64,000 bases of DNA from JAAYRQ01 sp035647235 (lineage in GTDB: Bacteria > Bacillota > Syntrophomonadia > Syntrophomonadales > Syntrophomonadaceae), in the NCBI GenBank assembly GCA_964514235.1, contig CAZEPV010000004.1:1-64000 (forward strand), in the 5' to 3' direction. Shown in pieces: positions 6,803-15,801 of this stretch. How positions within the stretch are numbered: the stretch's first letter is position 1; every line of letters begins with the position of its first letter. The position numbers and the translations under genes are program-made. The notes under the pieces were generated by a model. It had not been told where the DNA came from. It was given only the letters and a program-made list of their open reading frames with translations, and made no database searches.

Positions 6803-9514
6803 CTACACTTTCCGAATTTTTACACGCGCACTAATAGCGATAGCACCAGTCTCAGGTAAGACGTGTTTGGCATCAAGGGATAATAATCTGTTGTAGTTTA
6901 CTCCACGTTTAGAAATGGGGTTTAATTGAGAGGAATAGCGGCCAGCTTGAGCAGGGAAACCTACTACTTGTGGATGAATTAGATCGGTAACCTTTACGGG
7001 CCCTTGAACTGAACCCCCATGCTGTGACTCAACTATAATCTCGTCACCATTAACTATTCCCATTTTTGCTGCTGTAGCAGAGTTGATTTGAATATTCAGG
7101 TCGTCAAACTCTAACTTCTCAATCACTTCACGTAGCCAAACATTATCATCTTGCCCACCTAAACCTAAATTACGTGGGGAGATCTTCCAGTTGATACAGA
7201 CCATATCAAATTCTTCAGAAGGGGTACTAAGGTAATTATCATACCAGACAGGTACCGCAGAATATTCACGGTAAACTTCCTCCATTTTACCCTCCCAGCC
7301 AGGTAGTTCTACATTGTGCTTCTCCATATTCTTACGCAATGCATGCCCTACCTTCATGCCCCGCCAGTTGTAAATAGGCAGACGGCCCCGCCCTTTGAAT
7401 AAATAATATTCATAACATTCTCGTAAAGGTAGGTTATCCATATAAAAACCATTTTCGGCAAACCATTCACAACCCTTGGATTCATCATTAGTAAAAGATT
7501 TTAAGGTTTGATCCACCATTTCCCGGTAGGTATATTCTTTATCTGGACGTAAGGCGAACTTAGGATCCTGTATTCTATTGAAGTCATTGTAAATCATATT
7601 GGTTTTTGGCCCCAGTCCCAGCTTATAGAATATTTCTAAGGCTATATCTTCATACTGCCTGGTGTTATATAAGATATCTATACCTGGTTCCTTATAGTTC
7701 ATTCCATCAAGATTAATAATGTCAGCACCAGTCGCCTGGAGTCCCTGCGCTGCCCGTATTTGGGTACGTTCTAGATGGGAGTGTTCCGGAAGAATAATAT
7801 CGCTAAAAAGCGCCATCTCATCAATATGATAGGAGATACAAAGTACAAAAGGAATTTTACGGATAGCCTCAACAACTACATCTAAACTCGCATGGTTTAT
7901 GAAGGGATTTGTCCCATAGGCTATAATTACATCCATAGTGTAATCTAGATAGTGGCGTTCAGGATCATTAACTGCATCCAATGTATAGCCAAGAATAGGG
8001 AAAAAACCACCAGCATAAAGCGTTTGTCCTGTATAGTCCTTAGCAGGAATGGAGAAGTTCTCTCCAAAATCAGTCTCAGCATCTCCTAATGGTCTATACT
8101 GCATTTTAGTGCGCATCATACCATCTTCAAAATAATATTCTGGATCTGCCGAACTTACTAGGGCCGAACTAATTAGGGAACCTGGTACACCCAAGGCACC
8201 AACTAATAGATTAATTACATTAGCAGTAATATAGAAGCGAGAGCCTTGAGTATTATTCGCTGCACCCCGGCCTACTGCAACAGCAACAGGACGATATGGG
8301 AATATCTCCCCATCGATTTCTATGGTGGAACCAATACGAGCTTCATCTACGAACTCTGTAGTAATACGGCGGATAGTCTCGGCTGGTACCCCACAAATTC
8401 CCTCAGCCCATTCTGGACTACTACTAGCACAGCTTTCCTTTAGCTTAACAAAGGCAGGGACAACATCTTGCCCATTCACATTATACTGACCTTCTAAAGC
8501 GGGATCTTGTAAGCTTGCATCATCGAAATTCTTAGCCCGTCCATCAGCCAAATCCCATAATAGGGGCTTATTTGTTCCTGGGTCACGTAAGTAATCACCA
8601 TTTCCATCAATCAGGTAAGGGGCGTTGCTTCTGTTTTTCATGCAATCGACATCATAACGGTTAAGTTCGTGCAAAATAACATGAATCATAGCCATGCCAA
8701 AGGCCATATCTGTAGCAGGTATTATGGGAACCCACTCCCCAGAGCCAGCTTCCTTAGTAGCGCGCGGGTCCACAACAACTGTCTTCATACCCCGCTCTAC
8801 TGCATCAGCAAAAGCACGTCCTGGTCCGCTGGCAAACATAGCAGAAACACCTATATTGCGGCCAAATGTTATTAAGTAGTTGCAGTAACCCAGATCAATC
8901 CTGTCAACAAAGGTACTATTAAAGGTAGTTGGAGCGTGGTGTACCTCACATAAAGGACCATTGGTGTTAGTATTATTCGGCGTGTCTAAGATAGGGCCCA
9001 AAAGCTTATTGAAAGGACCCTCATGGGTATTAGATGCAAAACCCGATACTGCCCATATTTTACGAGGATCTTCCTCTATAGCCGCCCTTATCTTTTCCGT
9101 TGCTTCTCCCATCGCTTCCTCCCAAGAAATTTCTACCCAGCCTGGATCTACATCCAAACCTTTTTCTGGATTTGTACGACGCATCGGGGCTTTTAAACGA
9201 TAGGGATTATAAAGGTTCATCAAAGCTGCAGCACCCCTGGGGCATAATGTTCCCTTATTGGATGGATGATCTTTATTGCCACGTATCTCTACAGCAATAC
9301 CATTAACAACCTTCACCTCAATTCCACAGTTAGTCCAAATACATGAGCCGCAGAACCCTTTAATCCACTTTTCCGCTGAATCAGTCGCTGCTTTTGCCGT
9401 TAAACGATTCGCATTAGCAAATACCATGCTCTGACCAAGAACGGCTGCTCCGGTAATAGCCAAACTGCCTTGCAAAAAATTACGACGAGTCACCTGGAAT
9501 TGTTTTCCGCTCAT
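6803..9514 (-). CDS. Tat-exported molybdopterin oxidoreductase, catalytic subunit (operon 1)
   Basis: 903 residues. It has a twin-arginine signal (TRRNFLQG, residues 9-16), a [4Fe-4S] motif C55-x2-C58-x4-C63-x27-C91, then the bis-MGD binding domains and a C-terminal molydop-binding barrel (about 770-900). The position that usually ligates the metal is probably Cys189 in NGPLCEVHH, as in the Nap/Fdh/Psr branch. The insertion with NRSNAPYLIDGNGDYLRD, WDLADG and DPALEGQY recalls PadB/Psr/Phs-like enzymes. The substrate cannot be read from the sequence. The start follows AAGGAGGTTG. It is the first gene of the operon and lies about 200 nt downstream of a sigma-54 promoter. Confidence 0.9.
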   Translation of the reverse strand: MSGKQFQVTRRNFLQGSLAITGAAVLGQSMVFANANRLTAKAATDSAEKWIKGFCGSCIWTNCGIEVKVVNGIAVEIRGNKDHPSNKGTLCPRGAAALMNLYNPYRLKAPMRRTNPEKGLDVDPGWVEISWEEAMGEATEKIRAAIEEDPRKIWAVSGFASNTHEGPFNKLLGPILDTPNNTNTNGPLCEVHHAPTTFNSTFVDRIDLGYCNYLITFGRNIGVSAMFASGPGRAFADAVERGMKTVVVDPRATKEAGSGEWVPIIPATDMAFGMAMIHVILHELNRYDVDCMKNRSNAPYLIDGNGDYLRDPGTNKPLLWDLADGRAKNFDDASLQDPALEGQYNVNGQDVVPAFVKLKESCASSSPEWAEGICGVPAETIRRITTEFVDEARIGSTIEIDGEIFPYRPVAVAVGRGAANNTQGSRFYITANVINLLVGALGVPGSLISSALVSSADPEYYFEDGMMRTKMQYRPLGDAETDFGENFSIPAKDYTGQTLYAGGFFPILGYTLDAVNDPERHYLDYTMDVIIAYGTNPFINHASLDVVVEAIRKIPFVLCISYHIDEMALFSDIILPEHSHLERTQIRAAQGLQATGADIINLDGMNYKEPGIDILYNTRQYEDIALEIFYKLGLGPKTNMIYNDFNRIQDPKFALRPDKEYTYREMVDQTLKSFTNDESKGCEWFAENGFYMDNLPLRECYEYYLFKGRGRLPIYNWRGMKVGHALRKNMEKHNVELPGWEGKMEEVYREYSAVPVWYDNYLSTPSEEFDMVCINWKISPRNLGLGGQDDNVWLREVIEKLEFDDLNIQINSATAAKMGIVNGDEIIVESQHGGSVQGPVKVTDLIHPQVVGFPAQAGRYSSQLNPISKRGVNYNRLLSLDAKHVLPETGAIAISARVKIRKV

Positions 9515-9721
9515 TTAATAACAACCTCCTTGTTCTTATAAAATTAATAAAAAACCACCAATCTTTTTCCACTAGCTAATCTCTGGTTTATGAGCCATAC
9601 CTCCAATCCTTCCAAATGTTTTATTAATTACTATTCAGATATTTCTAAAACTAAATCTACCTATAAAAGCTCGATTTGTTTGGCAAGTAAAGACTCCTGC
9701 ACAAGTCAACTAACATATAGT

Positions 9722-9737
9722 TGCAAAAATCGTGCCA
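9722..9737 (-). promoter_or_regulatory. sigma-54 promoter of oxidoreductase operon 1
   Basis: The minus strand reads TGGCACG-ATTT-TTGCA, a full match to the -24/-12 consensus TGGCACG-N4-TTGCW. Transcription would start near 9711 and give a leader of about 195 nt before the catalytic gene. Confidence 0.88.
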
Positions 9738-9747
9738 GCCTATATAT

Positions 9748-9763
9748 AGCCTATGTATAGGCT
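9748..9763. promoter_or_regulatory. inverted repeat next to the sigma-54 promoter
   Basis: AGCCTAT-GT-ATAGGCT, arms perfect over 7 bp, directly upstream of the -24 element. The half sequence CAGCCTATATATAGC is also present at the operon 2 promoter. It may be an activator or auxiliary protein site (inference). Confidence 0.4.
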
Positions 9764-9782
9764 GTTTAAGCGCTTTTTAGGC

Positions 9783-9818
9783 AATAGAAAAAGTCTCCAA
9801 ATGGAGACTTTTTCTATT
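9783..9818 (-). terminator. terminator of operon 2 (hairpin shared by both operon boundaries)
   Basis: A perfect 16-bp stem AATAGAAAAAGTCTCC with a 4-nt loop and the complementary arm ending in TTTTTCTATT. It is nearly the same as the hairpin at 15644-15679. It lies between the operon 2 chaperone gene and the operon 1 promoter, so it fits a terminator. Symmetry makes it usable on both strands. Confidence 0.65.
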
Positions 9819-9819
9819 C

Positions 9820-9838
9820 TTGTAGACTTTTTCTACAA
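9820..9838. promoter_or_regulatory. candidate upstream activator site of operon 1
   Basis: Dyad TTGTAGA-CTTTT-TCTACAA about 110-125 bp upstream of the predicted start, the distance usual for enhancer-like sites of sigma-54 activators. A related half-conserved dyad lies at 15681-15700. Confidence 0.5.
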
Positions 9839-10036
9839 ATTGATAAATTTATGTTATTGCAACTTGAAAAGTTAACAAATATGGTTTCGCGAAAATATAG
9901 GCTAAAAGGGGCTAATAGTAAATTAATTGTAATTTAAGCAAATAGCCCCAAGATATCATAAGCGGTAGCCCTGTAGAACTTGCTCCATGCCCAAACATAG
10001 TTTTTAATTTCTACATACTGTAAATTAAAATTGTAT
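9839..10036. other. intergenic stretch after operon 2
   Basis: No gene seen. A weak stem (GGGGCTA at 9908-9914 pairing with TAGCCCC at 9943-9949) has a long loop and could be a first terminator after the chaperone gene. Confidence 0.3.
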
Positions 10037-10714
10037 TTATAGGGTGATTTCCGCTAGATAGCCTATATCATTTCCTACAAAACCTTTTAAAAATAAAGCT
10101 ATTCCTTGATAAAATTCAGTTTTCGCAAATTTAAGCATTTCATCAGCATAAAATGAATACCACTTACCCAAATGTTGATTTAGAAAATTCTTCTGTACAC
10201 TTAAAATTGACTTCCATTCTTCTTGGTCTCCTGAGTTTTCAAGAATAAGTGCTTCTTTTCCACATAAGTTTTGCATAAAACTTAATTGTATTCCAATTTG
10301 CTCTGGGGATTCTGTCACTCCTTCCCCCAGTCCATAGTTCGCACTTCCATAAGCTTTCGCTAGTTCTACTAACACCTGCTGAGGAGCAAGACCTAAAAAA
10401 ACTGATTCGTAAGGAGGCCTAGGCCCTTTTTCAGGATCTAAACCTCTTAGCAATTGAGTACGATCAATGTTTAGCTCTAGGGAAATCCTATCCAACATCT
10501 TTATCTTGCCTGTTGAACAAAATGATTTTATTTTTTTTATACCTTGATATATATCACTAGACAAATCTTTTGTAGCCAGCAGTTCATCCAATTTTAAATC
10601 AAGTATTTTTAAAACCATTTGCTCATCTGGTAGTACTAGAAAAAAGTGTGATAAGAATTTATAATTCTCTTTTCTAAGATTTGCAAATTTTATTTTTTCT
10701 TCTATAGTGATAAT
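10037..10714 (-). CDS. TorD-family chaperone for the second oxidoreductase, probable ATT start
   Basis: The first ATG (10618) would give 193 residues, but the frame is open upstream and encodes FANLRKENYKFLSHFFLVLP, the typical first helix of TorD proteins. AGGGGG followed by 8 nt places initiation at an ATT codon at 10714, giving about 225 residues, close to its paralog (218). No ATG, GTG or TTG is available in frame there. Later parts (PPYESVFLG, YADEMLKFAKTEFYQGIALFLKGFV) match the TorD layout. Likely role: cofactor loading and Tat proofreading of the catalytic subunit at 12502-15180. The nonstandard start is an inference from the reading frame and Shine-Dalgarno position. Confidence 0.75.
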   Translation of the reverse strand: MITIEEKIKFANLRKENYKFLSHFFLVLPDEQMVLKILDLKLDELLATKDLSSDIYQGIKKIKSFCSTGKIKMLDRISLELNIDRTQLLRGLDPEKGPRPPYESVFLGLAPQQVLVELAKAYGSANYGLGEGVTESPEQIGIQLSFMQNLCGKEALILENSGDQEEWKSILSVQKNFLNQHLGKWYSFYADEMLKFAKTEFYQGIALFLKGFVGNDIGYLAEITL

Positions 10715-10739
10715 TGCAAATTCCCCCTTGCATTATATC

Positions 10740-11858
10740 TTAGTTCTTAATGAACATTCTAATCCCTATCCCAATTGACAAGGCAAATAATGATGCAATC
10801 GCTAGAACTATTATACATTCTTGCCAAACTGGAGCATATAAAGCTAATGTTTTATATCCTGCATTTCCTGAAAGCAACATAGGAATGTCTATTCCCTCAA
10901 CATTTTGCAAAAATGGCATATGGTTTCCTTTAGCTATAAACAAGTATTTACTAACGGCTATGCCTCCTAAAACTAAATAACTTGCAACCAACATGGTCTT
11001 TCTTGTCAAAAAGAGGGCTAAGGGTAAAACTAAGCAAACTAGCAGTTGCCCCCAAAAAACGAATTTATAGGTGCCACTTATTAGAGCCAAATCAGACAAA
11101 GTGCTAGTACCCGAAGCATAAAGGGTACTGCCTATTTGTCCCAAAAGCAATAATAGGTTAATGGTTATAAAAAATATGACTAAATTTCTGCTAATTTCTT
11201 TAAAGGAATCATTATTTTTCTGAAGCAAATAAAAGACACAAACTCCAGCTAGCCCAGCTTGTAGGAGAAAAACAGCGAACTCAATAGTTCCAGTCCAAGC
11301 TAGTTTACCAGGCAAGCTTGTAAAAAGCCAGCTAGTAGCTAAAGGTAATAATAATGAACTTACAATTAACACAATGCTTGAACCTTTAGCTACTTGTGCC
11401 TTGTCTTTGGATAATGCCCACCAAAGGACAATGCCAGAAATAATTATCAAAGAAACAAACCAAACGTCTAAGATCATCGGGGCAGAAACTACTGGGGTAA
11501 AGAACAAGCGCCAGGCCACAAATGGAGAACCTAAATCAGCTATAATTGCTAGACCGGCACAAAGTGCAGAAACTAGCCCGACCAGCAATAACCTTTTTTG
11601 TGAAAGCACATCTACCTTAATAAAGTTCATTATTGCGGCAATTACCATTGTCCCTGCAGCTATTGCTTCAAAAAATATAAACAAGGCAATGTATATTCCC
11701 CACGGAGCAAAATCATTTAAACTATTTGTTCCAGGGTTACCTTGAAGGCTTAAAATCCACATAACTAAGCCGGCCATAATTATAAGGGCTAATATAGGAT
11801 CAGACCAAGTAAAGCCTCGCTTATTTGTCGCTACATTATTTTCAACCTTTGTTTCCAT
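10740..11858 (-). CDS. NrfD/DmsC/PsrC-type membrane subunit (operon 2)
   Basis: About 372 residues with roughly ten transmembrane helices. I place the start at the ATG at 11858 (METKVENN) behind GGGGGGAT rather than the longer frame that overlaps the previous gene. The family loop is present as DLGSPFVAWRLFFTP. It should anchor the complex and handle menaquinone/menaquinol. It is homologous to the subunit at 5137-6177 but clearly diverged, with a longer polar N-terminus. Only 13 bp separate it from the Fe-S gene. Confidence 0.85.
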   Translation of the reverse strand: METKVENNVATNKRGFTWSDPILALIIMAGLVMWILSLQGNPGTNSLNDFAPWGIYIALFIFFEAIAAGTMVIAAIMNFIKVDVLSQKRLLLVGLVSALCAGLAIIADLGSPFVAWRLFFTPVVSAPMILDVWFVSLIIISGIVLWWALSKDKAQVAKGSSIVLIVSSLLLPLATSWLFTSLPGKLAWTGTIEFAVFLLQAGLAGVCVFYLLQKNNDSFKEISRNLVIFFITINLLLLLGQIGSTLYASGTSTLSDLALISGTYKFVFWGQLLVCLVLPLALFLTRKTMLVASYLVLGGIAVSKYLFIAKGNHMPFLQNVEGIDIPMLLSGNAGYKTLALYAPVWQECIIVLAIASLFALSIGIGIRMFIKN

Positions 11859-11871
11859 TTCTATCCCCCCT

Positions 11872-12489
11872 TTAAAATTCACCAGCATAATAAATTGACG
11901 GCTTTGTACCTAAATCAGCACGTAAGGGTTTGGCGTTTTTCTCCGCAATTGCCTTACGTAACTCACTATTTGGATCACTTAAATCTCCTACTATTCTTGC
12001 ATTACTAACACAAGTTGTAACACATGCAGGTTCCTTGCCTTGCTCTAATAATTCATAGCAAAATACGCATTTTTCTGTTTTTCCATACCCATGGGTTACA
12101 GTTTTAACCTTTTCAAAGGGCGTTAGTTCAAATCCTTCCCAATATGGCTTCTTTTTTGGGTCAACATAATTATAATGTCTAGCATTATATGGGCAAGCAT
12201 TGATACAGACACGACAGCCTATACAGAGATCGTAATCTACTAACACAATGCCGTCTTCCCTTTTATAACTAGCACCAGTTGGGCAAACATTGACACATGG
12301 GGCATCATCGCAGTGCATACAGCTCATAGGAATAACAGACATTTTACTTGTCGGGTATTCCCCCACTTCTCGTGTATATACATTACACCAGAACACACCG
12401 GATGCAGTACCATTTTGTTGTTTGCAAGCCATTACACAAGCAGCACAACCGATACATCTATTTAAATCTATAAACATTCCGTATTTCAT
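11872..12489 (-). CDS. four-cluster [4Fe-4S] ferredoxin subunit (operon 2)
   Basis: 205 residues with four cysteine groups: CIGCAACVMACKQ, CMHCDDAPCVNVCP, CIGCRVCINACP and CVFCYELL...CVTTCV. This is the DmsB/PsrB electron-transfer subunit. The final group has V where a proline is usual (CVTTCVSNA against CVQVCPTKA in the paralog), a small change near the last cluster. It lies between the catalytic and membrane subunit genes, with 12 bp to the former. Confidence 0.93.
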   Translation of the reverse strand: MKYGMFIDLNRCIGCAACVMACKQQNGTASGVFWCNVYTREVGEYPTSKMSVIPMSCMHCDDAPCVNVCPTGASYKREDGIVLVDYDLCIGCRVCINACPYNARHYNYVDPKKKPYWEGFELTPFEKVKTVTHGYGKTEKCVFCYELLEQGKEPACVTTCVSNARIVGDLSDPNSELRKAIAEKNAKPLRADLGTKPSIYYAGEF

Positions 12490-12501
12490 TTAACCCACCT
12501 C

Positions 12502-15180
12502 CTACACTTTATAAACTTTTACTCTTGGTGTGCACTCAACAGCTCCCATAACTGGATCAAAATTGCCAAAAGGCGCACCTAGTAAGACGTTAAAATGGAC
12601 TAGCTCGCTTGCCCTTTTACCTAGGCTTTTTACCATTCTGCCTGTAGCACCAGCGATAGCCACAGAATCGGGATGAAATAGTTGCGATGTTTTGACTTTT
12701 CCTTCTATTTTGCCATATAAAGATTCCACTACAATAATATCTCCATCTCGAAATCCTTTCTTTTCCGCGGTAGCAGCATTTAAGCCAATCACATTGAAGT
12801 ATGGGTGATAATCAGTATTCCAATCCATTGTCCAAGGCATCTGGTCCGCAGAGCCTAGGCGGAACATTGATGTAGGAATTTTGTAGTTTAAAGCAAATAA
12901 ATCAAATTCCTCAGGAGCCTTAAAGATATGGGTTTTTCGCCAAACAGGAATTGGTTGATAATATTCAAGTAAATCTTCTACTTCCCAGCCAGGCACCTTC
13001 GCATTGTTAGCTCTAATATTTTCCGCTAGCCTTTGTCCACTTTTCATTTGAGTGTGAATATAGAATTGGTATCTGGTCTCAGAACCAGGGAAATGAAAAT
13101 AATTATAGCTTTCTTTTGCTGGAACTTTATCGATTATAATTCCATTATTATGCAAATAATCCACGCCATACTCATCACCATAATAGCTCTTTAGTGCACG
13201 ATCCCATATTTCTCCTATTTCGTATTTCTTATTTAGCTCAAGTTGATATTCTGGCTTAAGAGATGCTTCAGTTGTTTCTCCTAACATTACCACCTGATTT
13301 AAAATGGCATTCAAGTCAGATAGTGCTCCGACTCTTTCTAAAATGTCAATAGCAATATCTTGAGCGAGTCTAGTATTGTAAATCGGTTCTACTGGCTGGC
13401 GAACCATGGTTATAGTCGCACCCATTGTATCCCTATTATGGGTCAGGAAATCGCAGCTTGTGGTATTAATGCCAAAACGCTCAAGCATGGAATATTCAGG
13501 CATAATTACATCGGATAATTGAGCTATTTCATCGAAGTGATAAACTATGCTGGCTGTAAAGGGTACCTTAGAAATCGATTCTGCTACCATCTTTGGTTCA
13601 ACTACACCAATTACAGAATTGCCCCCTACAACAAATAAGCCTTTGGGCTTAATTTCCAATCCATACTTTTCTGGTTCTAACATGGTTCGATATGCTGAAT
13701 AAACCGTTGAATGACGGTGCGGAAAATATTCACATAAATCAAAGTGGTTAGGCGGGTAAGAGAAAGGCTCTCCAATAGCTTCCATTATTGGTGCAACAGT
13801 ACCATCCTCTGTAGGTTCTAAAACATGAGGTCCATAGTGACAGCCTTGATTCCCACCAGGCACATCCATCGCTCCCACTAGTTCACACAAAATTCTACAG
13901 GCTAAATCTGTATACGCACCATCTTCATGGTTAAGAGCTCCTCTGGAAGCGACAATACCTACTGGGCGGTATGGGAAGGTGAAGCCATCAATTTTAATGG
14001 TACTTCCTATCATAGCTTTTTCAACGAAATCTGAAGCAATTTTCCGTATAGTGGCTGCTGGAATAGTGCATATTTCCTCTGCCCACTCTGGGCTATAATT
14101 CTCCATAGCTTCTTTGACTAAGATGAAACTAGGAGTGAGGCGATTATCTCCAGCAAAGTATTCCCCCTCTAGGGCTGGATCTTTTAATGAGGGATCATCA
14201 AAATCTTTCATCCTGCCGTCGGCTAAATCCCAAATTTGAGGTTTGCCACTTGCACCACGATAATAATCTCCATCTTCTTGAATCAAGTATGATGCATTTG
14301 ATCGATTCTTTAAAAAATCAAAGTCCAAACGACCTATTTCATATAAAACTACATTTATGAGGGCTAAGACAAAAGACAAGTCAGTTCCGGGTCTGATCGG
14401 AACCCAAGTTCCCTTACTTGCTTCAATGGAACATCTTGGATCAACCACTACAAGTTCCAATCCATTTTCCATAGCCTCAGGCAAGGCCCTGCAAGTACTA
14501 TTCGCTGCACCGAAGTTGGGTCCTGTCGTACGGCCTAAAGAAATTAGATATTTCCCGTGTTCCAAATCAGGTACAGAAACAGGCATACTAGCTTGAATTA
14601 AACAGGCAGCATAGTGTACTGCACATAGCGGGCCATTTGAGGTAATTAAATTGGGGGTACCATAGGCCATTGCGAACATTGGGAAAAAGGTAACAAAGTA
14701 ATCCATCATGCCAAAGCCAACATTATAAACAAGCTCACGGGGATCATTATCGCGAATCTCTTTAAATTTACTACCTACTATCTCAATTGCTTCTTCCCAA
14801 GAAATTTCTACCCAACCTGGATCCTCATCAAGACCCTTTTTAGGATTAGTTCTTTTCATGGGGGCCTTTACCCTATAAGGATTATAAAGATTTAAAATGG
14901 CTGATTTGCCTCTTGGACATAAAGTACCTTTATTGATGGGGCTATCTGGATTACCAACTATCTCAGTAACAATTCCATTTTCTACAGTTACTAAAGTTGA
15001 GCAATCACCCTTCATGCACATTTTACAGTAGCCAAATAGAGTTTCAGTTCCACTTTTAACATTTGCTGCATCTTGCTGTGCAAAAACCTTTCCATCAGGA
15101 AGGCTTAGTCCAACTCCAACAGACGCTACTGCCCCTGCAGCTCCTACAATTTTTAAAAAATCCCTTCTTGATATATCCAT
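12502..15180 (-). CDS. Tat-exported molybdopterin oxidoreductase, catalytic subunit (operon 2)
   Basis: 892 residues with a twin-arginine signal SRRDFLK at 4-10, [4Fe-4S] motif C52-x2-C55-x4-C60-x27-C88, and a likely metal-ligand Cys186 in SNGPLCAVHY. The same PadB/Psr-like insertion (NRSNASYLIQEDGDYYRG, DPALEGEY) is present. The domain order equals that of the operon 1 paralog, but the sequences differ through most of the length (for example FSYPPNHFDLCEYFPHR), so the substrates may differ. Extracytoplasmic location follows from the Tat signal. It is the first gene behind a sigma-54 promoter and a leader of about 400 nt. Confidence 0.9.
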   Translation of the reverse strand: MDISRRDFLKIVGAAGAVASVGVGLSLPDGKVFAQQDAANVKSGTETLFGYCKMCMKGDCSTLVTVENGIVTEIVGNPDSPINKGTLCPRGKSAILNLYNPYRVKAPMKRTNPKKGLDEDPGWVEISWEEAIEIVGSKFKEIRDNDPRELVYNVGFGMMDYFVTFFPMFAMAYGTPNLITSNGPLCAVHYAACLIQASMPVSVPDLEHGKYLISLGRTTGPNFGAANSTCRALPEAMENGLELVVVDPRCSIEASKGTWVPIRPGTDLSFVLALINVVLYEIGRLDFDFLKNRSNASYLIQEDGDYYRGASGKPQIWDLADGRMKDFDDPSLKDPALEGEYFAGDNRLTPSFILVKEAMENYSPEWAEEICTIPAATIRKIASDFVEKAMIGSTIKIDGFTFPYRPVGIVASRGALNHEDGAYTDLACRILCELVGAMDVPGGNQGCHYGPHVLEPTEDGTVAPIMEAIGEPFSYPPNHFDLCEYFPHRHSTVYSAYRTMLEPEKYGLEIKPKGLFVVGGNSVIGVVEPKMVAESISKVPFTASIVYHFDEIAQLSDVIMPEYSMLERFGINTTSCDFLTHNRDTMGATITMVRQPVEPIYNTRLAQDIAIDILERVGALSDLNAILNQVVMLGETTEASLKPEYQLELNKKYEIGEIWDRALKSYYGDEYGVDYLHNNGIIIDKVPAKESYNYFHFPGSETRYQFYIHTQMKSGQRLAENIRANNAKVPGWEVEDLLEYYQPIPVWRKTHIFKAPEEFDLFALNYKIPTSMFRLGSADQMPWTMDWNTDYHPYFNVIGLNAATAEKKGFRDGDIIVVESLYGKIEGKVKTSQLFHPDSVAIAGATGRMVKSLGKRASELVHFNVLLGAPFGNFDPVMGAVECTPRVKVYKV

Positions 15181-15593
15181 TTTTAACCTCCATTCTTTTT
15201 TTATTAGTTTCCCTTTTAAACTAACTCACGGTAACATCACCACTTTTATTAGGTAAGTTACGGAGTCAACTACCTCCACAATAATAGTTGTTTAAATATA
15301 TATTTTAGGATTCCCTGTTCCCTTCTGCAATCTCGGAACAAGCACAGGTTTTACATGTTTATAGTTTAAATTTGCACCACCCCTTTTTTCTTATGTCCCA
15401 AAGCTTTGCATATTTTAATGCAAATTATCACCTATTTTATACGTATCCATTTTATTTTTGCTTCAGGTGATTTAGTATATTTCTATTTTTGCACTTATGG
15501 ATATTTTGATTTTGGAATTGACATTTATCAGCATCTATCAACAAAAATTCAACTAGTTAGTTGAATAGGGACCTTCCATACAAACAATACAGA
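15181..15593 (-). other. long 5' leader of operon 2
   Basis: About 400 nt separate the sigma-54 promoter from the catalytic gene. On the minus strand it holds a possible hairpin (TGTTCC pairing with GGAACA, with CCTGT/ACAGG outside) near 15318-15350 and a run GGGAAAC/GTTTAAAAG close to the start. I see no Moco, TPP, cobalamin or c-di-GMP aptamer and no gene. Confidence 0.35.
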
Positions 15594-15609
15594 TGCAAAA
15601 TTTGTGCCA
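15594..15609 (-). promoter_or_regulatory. sigma-54 promoter of oxidoreductase operon 2
   Basis: The minus strand reads TGGCACA-AATT-TTGCA, matching the -24/-12 consensus at all key positions (GG and GC). It lies between the activator gene and operon 2. Confidence 0.88.
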
Positions 15610-15643
15610 GCCTATATATAGCGTGTTTAGGCGCTTTTTAGAC

Positions 15644-15679
15644 AATAGAAAGAGTCTCCATAAGGAGACTCTTTCTATT
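15644..15679 (-). terminator. terminator of the sigma-54 activator gene
   Basis: A perfect 16-bp stem AATAGAAAGAGTCTCC with a 4-nt loop and complementary arm. Compared with the hairpin at 9783-9818, one base pair differs on both sides (A-T to G-C), so pairing is kept. It follows the regulator gene. Confidence 0.65.
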
Positions 15680-15680
15680 G

Positions 15681-15700
15681 TTTTAGACTTTTTTCTACAA
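15681..15700. promoter_or_regulatory. candidate upstream activator site of operon 2
   Basis: TTTTAGA-N6-TCTACAA, one arm matching the dyad at 9820-9838 and the other diverged, at the same place relative to the hairpin and promoter. Confidence 0.4.
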
Positions 15701-15801
15701 ATTGAGAAAATATATGACGTTTTATCTAAAATAAAATCGCTAAATACACTTTCGCTGAAAATAAACTTAGCAAGACTAATAACAAAATACGATACCAATT
15801 A

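Noticed and set aside
6803..15180. Selenocysteine in the Mo enzymes
   Set aside because: Both catalytic frames have no internal TGA, and Cys stands at the likely metal-ligand position.
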